From: Gracilaria caudata
Taxonomy: Eukaryota > Rhodophyta > Florideophyceae > Gracilariales > Gracilariaceae
Assembly (NCBI GenBank): GCA_030374735.1
Contig: JASCIV010000010.1
Location: 22,747-86,746 of the forward strand
Reading direction: 5' to 3'
Length of the DNA: 64,000 bases
In this document: positions 9,417 to 18,104 of the stretch, piece by piece
Layout: each line of letters starts with the position of its first letter
Position numbering within the stretch: the first letter of the stretch is position 1
Made by a program: the position numbers and the translations under genes
The notes under the pieces: generated by a model
What the model was told of the DNA's origin: nothing
What the model saw: only the letters and a program-made list of their open reading frames with translations
Database searches by the model: none

Positions 9417-10361
9417 TCATGCAATACTCGGTTGATCGGTCCAAGCTTCCACAATGGCCGAGCTTATCCGTAGCACAGTTTCGTAACAACTAAGGCCAAT
9501 GGCACTCTGCGGCACTGATCGTATTAGGCCCGTGCCCAGACCGCGGTAAAAGGCAGTGATGCCTTCGGAGCAGAATATCTTCTTGAAGGCATCGAAAATG
9601 CCCGAGTAGTGGTGTGCGGACGGATTCTGCGCCTGCAAACGCAGACGAACGACTTCGATGGGGTACATGGCAATGCCCACGGTGGAGGCGGAGCACGCAC
9701 TGGACACGGCCACTCGCAGTGGCGACGGATCGGTGTGTTGGCCACCAGCGGTCTTGAGATACTCATACAACGGCATCTGAATCATGGCGCCCGGAAAGCC
9801 GGCCATGGCGGCCAAGGTGCCCACGTACAAGCCACGCAAGCCCTGCTCCGACACCACGACGCGAAACGACGAGAGCAAGCCCGTATACTTGAGCGGCGCG
9901 TGCGGATTGGCGCGAACCAGCTGCGTCTGTTGCTTTGTCTTGAGCACAAACAACGGGTTGAGCAACGCACAAGTGGTAATCCAACCACCACCCGCCGCCC
10001 ACGCCGACGTCGACACCTCGCGCGGAAACATGGGCGCCAGCATGCGATCCGGCACCCTCGCGCGCAAGAACGAGTACGTGCTGAAAAAAATGGCCGCCGC
10101 GGGCGCGTGCGACACCACCGCGGGCGTGATGCCGCGAAACAGGCCGCTCACACCTTCCTCGGAGAACACGCGACGCAGCGTGCCCAGCGTGCCGCGGTAG
10201 CGCGGCGGTTGCGCGCCGCGAAAGTGGCGCTGTGTGGCGAGCTTGGTGCGCACGACGTCCAGCGGGTGCGTGGCCACCGACGCCAGCGCGCCGGACATGG
10301 CGCCGGAGAAGGCGGCCACGCGCGGGTCCACGCGGCGCGGTGACGCGCGTTCGTGCTCCAT
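9417..10361 (-). CDS. Mitochondrial carrier family (SLC25) transporter
   Basis: 314 residues, the usual carrier length, when started at ATG 10361 (MEHERASP). An in-frame ATG at 10547 would add 62 low-complexity residues and is less likely. Three repeats of about 100 residues each carry the signature: HPLDVVRTKL, NPLFVLKTKQQTQ and YPIEVVRLRLQ. Each is followed by the matching GLFRG, GLYVG or AFYRG motif. The second repeat has an aromatic residue where Asp/Glu normally sits (PLFVLK). That is typical of the NAD+/folate/pyrimidine-nucleotide subgroup (SLC25A32/33/36, Rim2, NDT), so such a substrate is plausible but unproven. Inner mitochondrial membrane is the likely location. Confidence 0.88.
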   Translation of the reverse strand: MEHERASPRRVDPRVAAFSGAMSGALASVATHPLDVVRTKLATQRHFRGAQPPRYRGTLGTLRRVFSEEGVSGLFRGITPAVVSHAPAAAIFFSTYSFLRARVPDRMLAPMFPREVSTSAWAAGGGWITTCALLNPLFVLKTKQQTQLVRANPHAPLKYTGLLSSFRVVVSEQGLRGLYVGTLAAMAGFPGAMIQMPLYEYLKTAGGQHTDPSPLRVAVSSACSASTVGIAMYPIEVVRLRLQAQNPSAHHYSGIFDAFKKIFCSEGITAFYRGLGTGLIRSVPQSAIGLSCYETVLRISSAIVEAWTDQPSIA

Positions 10362-10779
10362 GGGCGGCGGCGCGCGGCGGGCTGGCTGGCGGCGCGAGGC
10401 GAGGCACGGGCGACGCGACGCATGGGACGGGGGCGCGCGCGCGAGCGATGGGCTCGGGGGGGGTGGTGTGCGCGGGGCGTCGCGCGGCGTCGGGGCGCAT
10501 GTGCACGCCGTGGCGGCGGCGGCGGCGACGGCGGCGACGTGACACATGGGGGGCGCGCGCCGTGACAGGGGCGCGGCACCGGGGCACAGCAGAAGTGTGC
10601 CACGCGCATATCTCGCTCGAGCACACGTGGCAGCTGCGCGAGCTGCGAGCAGGACAAAAAATTGTTCTCATCTGGCGCAATGCTGCGCCGGTTAGCTTAA
10701 CGCGCGCCAACAGCGCGCGCGCGATTGCTTTACCACCATCGATGAACAAACCAAAAAGAACACACACACGCCGCCGCCG
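10362..10779. other. Very GC-rich spacer between two minus-strand genes
   Basis: 418 bp with extreme CpG content and GCG/GGC runs. It precedes the carrier start and follows the stop of the Cys-rich protein. Long open frames run through it on both strands but are repetitive Arg/Ala/Pro translations, so I read it as promoter, 5' UTR and spacer. Confidence 0.4.
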
Positions 10780-12726
10780 TCACGGCGGCGCCGCGCTCGG
10801 CGCACAGCTCTGTTTCCGTCTTCTCTTGCGGTTGGAGTCGCGGTTGGAGCACCAGCTCGACGACGACGCGCCGCAGCAGCAGCACCCCGACGCCGACGCC
10901 TCGCTGCCCGTCGCGTTCGCGGTCGCGCTGGCGCTGGCGCTGGCGCTGGCGCTAGCGCTCGTAGCCGCCGCGCTGCTCCCCGCAGCCGCGCCGGCCCGCG
11001 CCGCCCCAGCGCCGCCTCCCGCAGCCCCCGCGCCAGCCGTCCCCCCGCGCCCGCCGCGCGCACTCTCACCCACGCCATTGTCGTCGCGCGCGCAGCAGCC
11101 CCCCGCGCCCACCTCGAAGCACCGCGTCACAGTAAACTGCGAGCGCGCGCCGCGCGCGCCAAACGCCGCGCGCGCGCCCGCCTCAAACTCGTCGCGCTCC
11201 GTGTGCAGGCTGCGCATGTCCGGCAGCAGCGCGCCCACCTCCGCGCCCACCTCCATGAACCACGGCGCGAACGCCGCCGACGCCGAGCCGAAGGGCGGCA
11301 TCACCGCGCGCGCCGCGCGCGCCCTCGCCGCCTGTCGCTCCGCCTCCACGCGCGCCAGCTGCGCGCGCGCGTGCGCGCCCGACACAATGTTGGACGGCGC
11401 AATCAGCAGGTAGTCCTCCTGGAAGCCCGGCAGCTTGTGCAGCGCGTCAAAGCCCAGCGCCGCCAGCGCGTTGTTCTCCTCCACCACCACGCGCCCGTCC
11501 GCGCTGGTGGACATGGTGTGCGTGGTCTGCACCATGTCGTCGTTGCACGGCGGCTTGGTGGCCGACACGCCCTTCTCCAGCAGCGCGCCGCGCAGCATCT
11601 TGTCCACCGTGGTGCGCGCCTCCGCCGTCACAAACGTGCGGTACGGCGGCGTATGCAGCCGCGTGGAGCATTTCGCGCACGACGACGAGCGCGTGGGCGT
11701 GTAGCGAATCTGTACGCAATACGAGCCCAGTCGACTGAACTTGTACTCGTCCAGAATCTGCGCCCAGTACGGGTACGAGCTGATGGTGACGTTGTCGTCC
11801 TTGTACGACGCGCCGCACGCCCGCCGCGCGCGCTTCTGTCTCAGCTTCACAATCGCCTGCACGCGGTCGTTGACGGGACATGCACACGACACGCACGCCG
11901 TGGTGCACTTTGGGCAGTCGCGCTTCTCAAACACGTGCATTCTGCCGCGGATGCCGCGCGGGAACGCACCCACCACGGGCGTGGGCTCGAAGAAGGTGAT
12001 CTCGGAGAAGTGGTCGCCCACCACATCGAAGCAGTCCACCAGCACCACGATGGAGCCCTCCGCAAAGTACGAGAACATGAGGCAGCACTTCCTGCCCGCG
12101 TCCAGCACGAAGCGCGTGACCAGCGGCTTCCACAGGTCCGGATGCACGCCGTGCGGCGGCGGCACCGGACACCCCAACACCACGCCAAACACAAAGTGCT
12201 CGTGCAGCTCCACGGGAACGTACAGCAACGACTTGGGTCCGTGCGGCGTGGCGTCGGACAGATGCGTGAAGCAGGGGAACGGGCGATGCACGGCGGCCAC
12301 GCACGGCTCCGTGTGCTCCTCGGCGCGCGCCTTTTGCGCGCGCGCCTTCACATCGTCGGCGGCGGCGGCGGACGCGGCGGCGGACGCGGACGCGGATGCG
12401 GGCGCGGCGGGCGGGTCGGGCGGACGACGCGGACATAGCGCGGGACACGGCGGCGGCGACGGCACGGCGGCCAGACACGCGTCGCATCGCGAGCGCGAGC
12501 GCGACGACGGCGGCGGCGGCAGCGGCGGCGGTGACGACGACGACGACGTGGACGACGCGGCGGCGACGGGCGCGGCGGGCGCGCGGTAGCACGTGGAGAC
12601 GATGGTGGTGGTGATGGCGTGCGCGGCGTCCAGAAAGCACTTGTCCACGGCCGAAACGGGGCGCGGCGTGTTGAGCCAACGCGCGGCGGCAGCGCACTTG
12701 AGCACGTACTCGGCGTGCATGTCCAT
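10780..12726 (-). CDS. Unrecognised Cys-rich protein with low-complexity arms
   Basis: 648 residues from ATG 12726 (MDMHAEYVLKCAAAARWL). A longer start at 13056 would prepend an implausible Arg/Cys-rich leader. The likely folded core is residues about 180-470. It contains FVFGVVLGCPVPPP, GRKCCLMFSYFAEGSIVVLVDCFD, a cluster CPKCTTACVSCACP (possibly metal-binding), YPYWAQILDEY and CAKCSTRL. A further conserved-looking piece is LPGFQEDYLLIAPSNIV. Around it lie Ala/Ser/Pro stretches and a C-terminal (SA)n repeat ending in a basic RKRRRKQ. I do not recognise the family. Codon structure, a defined start and long non-repetitive core segments argue that it is real. It is divergent from the PP1-docking protein. 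Confidence 0.65.
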   Translation of the reverse strand: MDMHAEYVLKCAAAARWLNTPRPVSAVDKCFLDAAHAITTTIVSTCYRAPAAPVAAASSTSSSSSPPPLPPPPSSRSRSRCDACLAAVPSPPPCPALCPRRPPDPPAAPASASASAAASAAAADDVKARAQKARAEEHTEPCVAAVHRPFPCFTHLSDATPHGPKSLLYVPVELHEHFVFGVVLGCPVPPPHGVHPDLWKPLVTRFVLDAGRKCCLMFSYFAEGSIVVLVDCFDVVGDHFSEITFFEPTPVVGAFPRGIRGRMHVFEKRDCPKCTTACVSCACPVNDRVQAIVKLRQKRARRACGASYKDDNVTISSYPYWAQILDEYKFSRLGSYCVQIRYTPTRSSSCAKCSTRLHTPPYRTFVTAEARTTVDKMLRGALLEKGVSATKPPCNDDMVQTTHTMSTSADGRVVVEENNALAALGFDALHKLPGFQEDYLLIAPSNIVSGAHARAQLARVEAERQAARARAARAVMPPFGSASAAFAPWFMEVGAEVGALLPDMRSLHTERDEFEAGARAAFGARGARSQFTVTRCFEVGAGGCCARDDNGVGESARGGRGGTAGAGAAGGGAGAARAGAAAGSSAAATSASASASASASATANATGSEASASGCCCCGASSSSWCSNRDSNRKRRRKQSCAPSAAPP

Positions 12727-13187
12727 GGCGCGCGCGCTCGAGTTTGGTGCAAACCGGGCGCGCAGCGAAACGGCGCGTACGGGCGCAACCAAGCAGCGAC
12801 GGGTCGGAATGTGCCGGAGTGCTGCAGAAGCAAAGAGCAGAGCAACGCACACGCTGTGGCACACACACACAGACGCGACGCAGCGGCAGGCACTTGCACG
12901 ATTGCGTGTGCTCGCGCGCGCTGTACGCGCCGCAACTGGCGCGAGCGGCGCGTTGCGCGCTGTGCTGCGCGCGCGCACGCACCGCGGGTGCTTTGCGCGG
13001 CGCGTGCTGACGTTTCGCGCGCCAATTGGCCCACGTGCGGCCGCTCCTTTGCGCATCTCGCTTTACAGCGCGCGTGTGGTGCGTCACTCAAAAGACACAC
13101 ACACACACACACACGAGAAGAGCCTTCTCTTACGCCGCCGCGCTTTCGCCGCGTTTCACACACTGCGCTTGCGCACGCGCCCGCGCA
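12727..13187. promoter_or_regulatory. Divergent promoter region with (AC)10 microsatellite
   Basis: 461 bp between the start of the Cys-rich protein (minus) and the small basic protein (plus). It contains CGCG-rich blocks and an (ac)10 run at 13095-13114. No coding frame is convincing. Shared regulation of the flanking genes is possible. Confidence 0.45.
13095..13114. repeat. (AC)10 dinucleotide microsatellite
   Basis: Ten perfect AC units about 75 bp upstream of the ATG at 13188. Confidence 0.95.
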
Positions 13188-13886
13188 ATGTCCACGCCGT
13201 CGCTGTCGGCGCGGCTGCGCGCCGCGTGCGCGCGCGCGCCCGCCGCGTCGCCCGCACCCCCATCGTCATCGTCATCGTCGCCGCGCGCGCGCGAGCTGCC
13301 GCGCCCGCCCGCGCGCACACAACAGTCGCTGCGCGCGTCGTATCTGCGCACCGTGTTACACGCGCCGCCCTTCTCGCGCCCGCCCGCACTGGTCGCGCCC
13401 CACTGGCCGCACTCTCACGCGCACCGCACGCTGCACGCCCTCCGCCGCGCCTTTCCCGCCGCCTCCCCCGCCTCCCCCGCGTCGCCACACGCACCACACC
13501 CACACGCGCCAACACACGCGCCACCGCCGCCGTCGTCGCCGCCGCGCTCGCCGCGCGCCGACGGCGAGCTGTGGCGCGCGCAGCAGGCCGCCGCCGCCGC
13601 CGCCGTGCTGCGCGACGTTCGCGCGCTGCATGCGCGCGTGCGTGCGCCGCCGTGCGTGCTACCCGCGCGTCGCCTCAAGCCGCACGCCGCCGCCGAAATG
13701 GCGCGCGCGCGCGTGGCCGCCGCCGCCGCCGCCGCCGTCATGAAGCAGCACTCGCAGCCGCCGCCTCTGCTCACCAGCGTACACGCGCCGCACGCCGTGC
13801 GTCCGCGCTTCCGTCGCGCTGCCGCGTCGCGCGCCAAGAAGAAGAGCGTGCACTTTGCGCCCGACACCGTGTTCAACATGCGCTGA
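13188..13886 (+). CDS. Small basic Ala/Pro/Arg-rich protein ending in a PP1-docking (RVxF-type) motif
   Basis: 232 residues from ATG 13188 (MSTPSLSARLRAACARAP). Most of the sequence is disordered Ala/Pro/Ser/Arg/His. Two helical segments stand out (LWRAQQAAAAAAVLRDVRALHARV and AEMARARVAAAAAAAVMKQ). The last residues read SRAKKKSVHFAPDTVFNMR; KSVHF preceded by basic residues and followed by acid is a good match to the RVxF motif that binds protein phosphatase 1. A role as a PP1 regulatory subunit is inference. The stop lies only 13 bp from the stop of the convergent zinc-finger gene. Low complexity makes homology hard to judge. Confidence 0.6.
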   Translation: MSTPSLSARLRAACARAPAASPAPPSSSSSSPRARELPRPPARTQQSLRASYLRTVLHAPPFSRPPALVAPHWPHSHAHRTLHALRRAFPAASPASPASPHAPHPHAPTHAPPPPSSPPRSPRADGELWRAQQAAAAAAVLRDVRALHARVRAPPCVLPARRLKPHAAAEMARARVAAAAAAAVMKQHSQPPPLLTSVHAPHAVRPRFRRAAASRAKKKSVHFAPDTVFNMR

Positions 13887-13899
13887 TGGTGGTTTACTT

Positions 13900-15954
13900 T
13901 CACGACTCTGCTTGTTGTTGCTGCTGCTGCTGCTGCTGCCTCACCTTCTGCTCCATCAGGAAGCGGTGGATCTGCTGGAACAGTTCGTCCTTCTCCACCG
14001 CGTTTTCGTCGCCGCACCCGCGCCCTCCGTCGCCGTCCACCACCTTCACCGCGCCGCTGCGGAACCCCGTCACGCCTCCGCGGTACGGCAGCACCGAGAA
14101 GTGCGCCTTGTCCGCCACCACCTCGTAGTCCTCGCCCTGATCGAATATGTAGTGCAGGTTTTCGCACAGCAGATGCAGACCCTTGTCCTCCTCGCTCTGT
14201 TGCTTCATCCACTCCTGATCGCCCTCGATAAACCTTCTCTCGCGCCTGCCCAACTTGTCCGGCACACTGCTCGCCGCCGTGTACGACCCAGTCTCCCGAC
14301 TGTAGTAGTGCTCGTTGCCCATCTTCTTGATCGCATTATCCAGATGCGTCAGCGCGTCCACGCGCACGCCCACAGTCGGCGACAGCAGCGTCTCCGCCAC
14401 AATCTTGAACGCCAGCTTGTCCACATCATCGCCCTTCTCGTACACGGCGCGCCGTAACTCCCGCCACTCAGACAGCGATATGCGCGCGTCCAGAAAGTCC
14501 TGCGGAATGCGTTCCCCCTTCTTGCCAACCAGCGACGCATCAAACTCCTTTACAAATGGGTCCCAAGCAATCGGTTTCAACACCGCACCACCCGCCGCGC
14601 CCGCCCTGTCGCCATACATGCCCCCAGGCGCGCGTTCGCTGCGCAGCCGTGCTTGCGTCGTCTTCTCGCTGCGCAATCGCGGCGAGATAGGCTCGCCACT
14701 GCGCAGTCGCAACCCGCCCCCGCCCTCCGTTCTCCCCGTCTTCTCTGCGCCCACTGCGCGCGTCAGCGACGCCCATCCGCCGAGGCGCGTCGTCGTCGCA
14801 GCCGCCGTCGTCGCAGCCACCGTCGTCGCAGCCACCGTCGCCGGCGCCACTGTCGGCGCGCCCGCTGCCTGGTCGCCGCGCGCCATTTCGCGCGCGTCTG
14901 CCACGCGCGTGGGTGTTGGCTCTCTCGGCGCACCATGTGTGGCGTCGCTGCCAACGGTTGGTGCAGTCTTGCGCGCTACAGTGTCAATGTCCATGCGCTC
15001 TTCGCTGATCACCTCGCGCACAAGCTGGGGGGGGCTGGTAGGTGGTGCGGCTTGTTGTGGAGGTGCGTCGATGCGCTTCGTTTCGGCGTCGTCATGGCGC
15101 GGCGAAGGCTCTTTGGGGCGTGCTTCGGCGTCGCGCGTGGTGCGCACCGCGGCGGCGGTGGGCACGGCGGGCGCTTCGATGGGCTTGCTCGGTGGCGATG
15201 TTGGCAATGTTGGCGACGATGGCGATGAAAGTTGTTTTTCTTTCAAATCGGTGTTTAGCGTTATGCCTAGTTCGGCAAGCGTGCGACGGTCGCGCTCTTG
15301 ATATGGGCGATCAAGCTCCTTGTTGGCGGCTTCAAGACGCTTCTGACTGAGCTTTGTGCGATGCGCGCGCCCTTTAATGTGAATGTCCATCGTCTTTTGA
15401 CAGTACACGGAGATTCCGCACAGTTCACACAAGATGGGAGCGGCGGGCTTCTTCGCGGGCTTGTTGAATTTGCGCTTCTGCCATGCAGGCTTTTGTTGGT
15501 TGAAGTAGCGGCCGGTCCTGCCGTTGGCGTCGTCTTTGTTACGCTCCAAAGACATGGCGCTGGCGTCGCGCTTCTGAGCGGGCGGCGAGCTGTTGCTGTG
15601 GCGCGTCGGTTGCGGTTGGTGCTCGAGATCATCCAAAAAAACCACGTCATCGTCGGGCGGCGGCGCCCTTTGCGGCGCGGGTGGCGGCGCGGCTTGCGGC
15701 GCGGCTTGCGGCGCGGCTTCGGGCGACTTGGGCGCGACGCTACGTTGCGCCGTGCGCGGCGGCGTGGGCGAAGGCGGCGGTTTGGTCGGCGGTGTGTGTT
15801 CCACCGGCTGATCGTAGTCCTCCCAGTTGATGTCCGGCATCTCGCAGTCGTCCGGCACCGGCAGCAGTCCAATCTCGTCCATATCGGTCGCCGCGCCCGG
15901 CGCGGAGGGCACGCGCGCGTTCATGGAGGACTCATTGTCGGCGACGGTGGCCAT
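13900..15954 (-). CDS. Matrin/U1-type C2H2 zinc-finger protein with long disordered regions
   Basis: 684 residues from ATG 15954 (MATVADNESS). The N-terminal 165 residues are acidic and Pro-rich (DINWEDYDQPVEH; DDDVVFLDDLEH). One zinc finger at about residues 174-205 reads LCELCGISVYCQKTMDIHIKGRAH, the spacing of matrin/JAZ-type fingers in RNA-processing proteins. A long Pro/Thr/Ala region follows. The C-terminal third is helical and looks folded (WDPFVKEFDASLVGKKGERIP, FKIVAETLLSPTVGVRVDALTHLDNAIKKMG) and ends in poly-Q. RNA binding or splicing is the most likely field of action. I do not recognise the C-terminal region. Confidence 0.78.
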   Translation of the reverse strand: MATVADNESSMNARVPSAPGAATDMDEIGLLPVPDDCEMPDINWEDYDQPVEHTPPTKPPPSPTPPRTAQRSVAPKSPEAAPQAAPQAAPPPAPQRAPPPDDDVVFLDDLEHQPQPTRHSNSSPPAQKRDASAMSLERNKDDANGRTGRYFNQQKPAWQKRKFNKPAKKPAAPILCELCGISVYCQKTMDIHIKGRAHRTKLSQKRLEAANKELDRPYQERDRRTLAELGITLNTDLKEKQLSSPSSPTLPTSPPSKPIEAPAVPTAAAVRTTRDAEARPKEPSPRHDDAETKRIDAPPQQAAPPTSPPQLVREVISEERMDIDTVARKTAPTVGSDATHGAPREPTPTRVADAREMARGDQAAGAPTVAPATVAATTVAATTAAATTTRLGGWASLTRAVGAEKTGRTEGGGGLRLRSGEPISPRLRSEKTTQARLRSERAPGGMYGDRAGAAGGAVLKPIAWDPFVKEFDASLVGKKGERIPQDFLDARISLSEWRELRRAVYEKGDDVDKLAFKIVAETLLSPTVGVRVDALTHLDNAIKKMGNEHYYSRETGSYTAASSVPDKLGRRERRFIEGDQEWMKQQSEEDKGLHLLCENLHYIFDQGEDYEVVADKAHFSVLPYRGGVTGFRSGAVKVVDGDGGRGCGDENAVEKDELFQQIHRFLMEQKVRQQQQQQQQQAES

Positions 15955-16187
15955 TTGCGCTCAGCAGTGCAATGCGATCTGCGCGCGGAGCTCGCGCGAC
16001 GGGTGTGATGCGTCGCTACGTTGGCGACGGCGCGCGCTGGAAAGAGGCGCGCCGATTGCGGTGAGCGCGGCAACGCGAGGCCATGCGAGAAACGTTAAAA
16101 ACCGGGCGGGGCAGCGGTGACGAGCCGTCACCGCCGGCAGGGGGCGTGACGCGGCACGCGTGCGGCCCTTACAGCGCTCGACTGTAT

Positions 16188-16682
16188 TCACAGCTGCCGC
16201 ACGCAGCGATCGATCAGTCGTTCGACCTCGTCATCGGCGAGATGGCCCATCTCCACGGGAGCAGCCGCCGCCGCCGCCGCCGCCGTGCCCGCGGAAACAG
16301 CCGCGGCGCCAGCGGCCGAGTCCGGCGCGGCGCGGTCGAACGAGAAGCGAGTGGCCAGGAAGCCCTCGATGCGACGCACGCGGCTCTCCAGCGTGTGCAG
16401 GCGCGTCTCCACGTGCGACAGCCGCTGCGGCAGCGCGTGCAGCAGCTCGCCGCGACGGCGGCGGCTGCGCCGCGCGCTCTCGCGGTTCTGCATCTTGCGG
16501 ATGGCCGGCTTGAGCTCGTCGGGCGCGCCGCGCGTGGACGACGGCAGCGACGGCGAGCGGCGCGTGGGAGAGGAGTCTGCGGCGGAGGCGTCTTCGTGGT
16601 GCGGGTGGTGGTCGGCAGCGGCGGCAGCGGCGGCAGCGGCGGCAGCGGCATGCACCGGGTGGTCGCCGTGCGATGGTTGCAT
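16188..16682 (-). CDS. bZIP transcription factor (first of a tandem pair)
   Basis: 164 residues. The basic region at about residues 60-80 reads KPAIRKMQNRESARRSRRRR with the invariant N-x7-R. It is followed by a heptad zipper (LLHALPQRLSHVETRLHTLESRVRRIE). The N-terminus has a poly-Ala run and His/Asp-rich sequence; the C-terminus has Ala-rich stretches. The motif GAP..L..AIRK before the basic region is shared with the next bZIP gene, suggesting a local duplication. Single exon. Target genes cannot be told from the sequence. Confidence 0.85.
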   Translation of the reverse strand: MQPSHGDHPVHAAAAAAAAAAAADHHPHHEDASAADSSPTRRSPSLPSSTRGAPDELKPAIRKMQNRESARRSRRRRGELLHALPQRLSHVETRLHTLESRVRRIEGFLATRFSFDRAAPDSAAGAAAVSAGTAAAAAAAAPVEMGHLADDEVERLIDRCVRQL

Positions 16683-17008
16683 TCAATGCGGGCGCTTTAA
16701 TCTGCGGGCGCTTTAATCGGCGTGCGCTATCGATACGCGCGACCTACAGCGCTGCGGCAGTGCGGCTGCGTGTCATTGTTGAGCGCACGCGCGCGGCGCT
16801 GCACCTCAGCGCCTCAAGTAGCGCCGCGCGCGCGGGCGCGGCGCACGCGCGGGCGCGACGAGGCAGCGATCGACGAAGCGGCGCGCGACGGAGACGCGCT
16901 TGTAACCCACATGCCGCACGCACGCAAACCGTTTACAAGCGCTACAGGCGCAACTTTAGACCGCTACAGTAGAAACTGCCCATTTACAGCCACAGACTCA
17001 TCGCGATT

Positions 17009-17727
17009 TCACCATACCGGCGCCGGTAACCAAGCCGCCAATGCATCCAGCACAAACACGTCGTCCAGCCCGCCGTCGTGCACCTCCACGCCGCTCGCCA
17101 CTTCCAGCGCCGCGCCGTCGAAACCCGCAAACAGCATCCTCTCGTCCTTCAGCGGCCGCGCGCCGTCGTCCATGCCGCCGCCGCGCGCGTCGCCCGCCGC
17201 CGTGCCGCCGTCCAGCGTGCTGGTCGACGTCCACCACGTTGAGCCCGCGCCCAGCTCGCGCGAGAGCTCCAGCGCCATCGCCGCGCCCGGCGGCGCCGAC
17301 GGCGCGCGCAGCTTGCGCCGCGATTCCAACATGTCGTGCAGCGCGCGCACGCGCGCCTCCAGCATGCGGATGCGGCGGCATTGCTTGTCGAATTGCTCGT
17401 GGAACATGTGCGACGCCTGTTTCCTGCGCAGGCGCGATCGTTTGGCGGACTGTTCTCACCACAAAACTGATAGGTTAGCACCGAGCGTCCCGCACGCACA
17501 TCCTGTGCACACCCGCAACTGCGTGTTTGGCTCAAACGTACCTCTGAGTTCTGCCGCTTGCGGATGGCGCGTCTGAGATGCGGCGGCGCGCCCTTCACCG
17601 ACGTGGGCATGGCGTCGCACTGCTCGGCGCGCGCCAGCGCGGACGGCTCGTCGCTCGCGGGCGACACGCTTCGGTAGCCATCGGAGCTGCTGCAAGTAGC
17701 TTGGCTGGAGCTTGTAGAGAGCGACAT
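17009..17727 (-). CDS. bZIP transcription factor with one intron inside the basic region
   Basis: Two exons: 17542-17727 and 17009-17449, joined over a 92-nt intron (17450-17541). The donor is gtacgt, the acceptor aacag, with a tgctaac branch-like element. Spliced, the frame gives 208 residues and restores a perfect basic region, RRAIRKRQNSE then SAKRSRLRRKQ, with N-x7-R. The zipper follows (FDKQCRRIRMLEARVRALHDML). Without splicing neither half has a complete bZIP, so the intron is well supported. N-terminus is Ser-rich; the C-terminal part is acidic with several Trp. It lies about 330 bp upstream of, and on the same strand as, the other bZIP gene. Confidence 0.88.
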
Positions 17728-18104
17728 GGAACGCGTAGACGGCGCGGAGCACAGTTGGCGCCACGCTGCGCGCGATCTCCGCGGCGCGCCGGCTCAACGC
17801 TTATCTACCTTCGTCTGCCGTACTAAAAAGAGTAGATATCTGCAAGCTCTGACGCTTGTACACGCAACACGCAACACGCAACAGGAGACGCGCAGCTGTA
17901 AATGGCGCGCGGCGAGCGCCCCTCATTTCTGCCAGGGCAAAAGCTGCTGGCGCATTTGTAGCCCAACTGCGTCTGGGAAACTGCTCGCCAGCCTGGCCGC
18001 ACGCACGCCGTCTGCCAGCGCTGGACGCACTGTGTGTGCCATCAAAGATTTAAACTGCCAATCCGCGCGTGGTTCCAAAGCTGCGCGCCGCCGCCATTTT
18101 CACT
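17728..18104. other. Spacer between bZIP and CLPTM1 genes
   Basis: 377 bp. It contains the upstream region of the second bZIP gene and the 3' flank of CLPTM1. An ACACGCAAC short tandem repeat lies at about 17860-17880. No gene seen. Confidence 0.45.

Noticed and set aside
10232..12438. Long plus-strand open frames (up to about 410 codons) opposite the carrier and the Cys-rich gene
   Set aside because: They translate to Arg/Ala/His/Pro-rich repetitive sequence and lie antisense to frames with recognisable content. High GC makes stop codons rare in all frames.
12593..14128. 511-codon plus-strand frame
   Set aside because: Almost only Arg/Ala/Thr; out of frame with the PP1-motif protein, which has a clear end motif. 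Product of GC-rich composition.
14315..15301. 328-codon plus-strand frame opposite the zinc-finger protein
   Set aside because: Repetitive Val/Ala/Thr translation of the antisense strand; the minus frame has a zinc finger and a sensible start.
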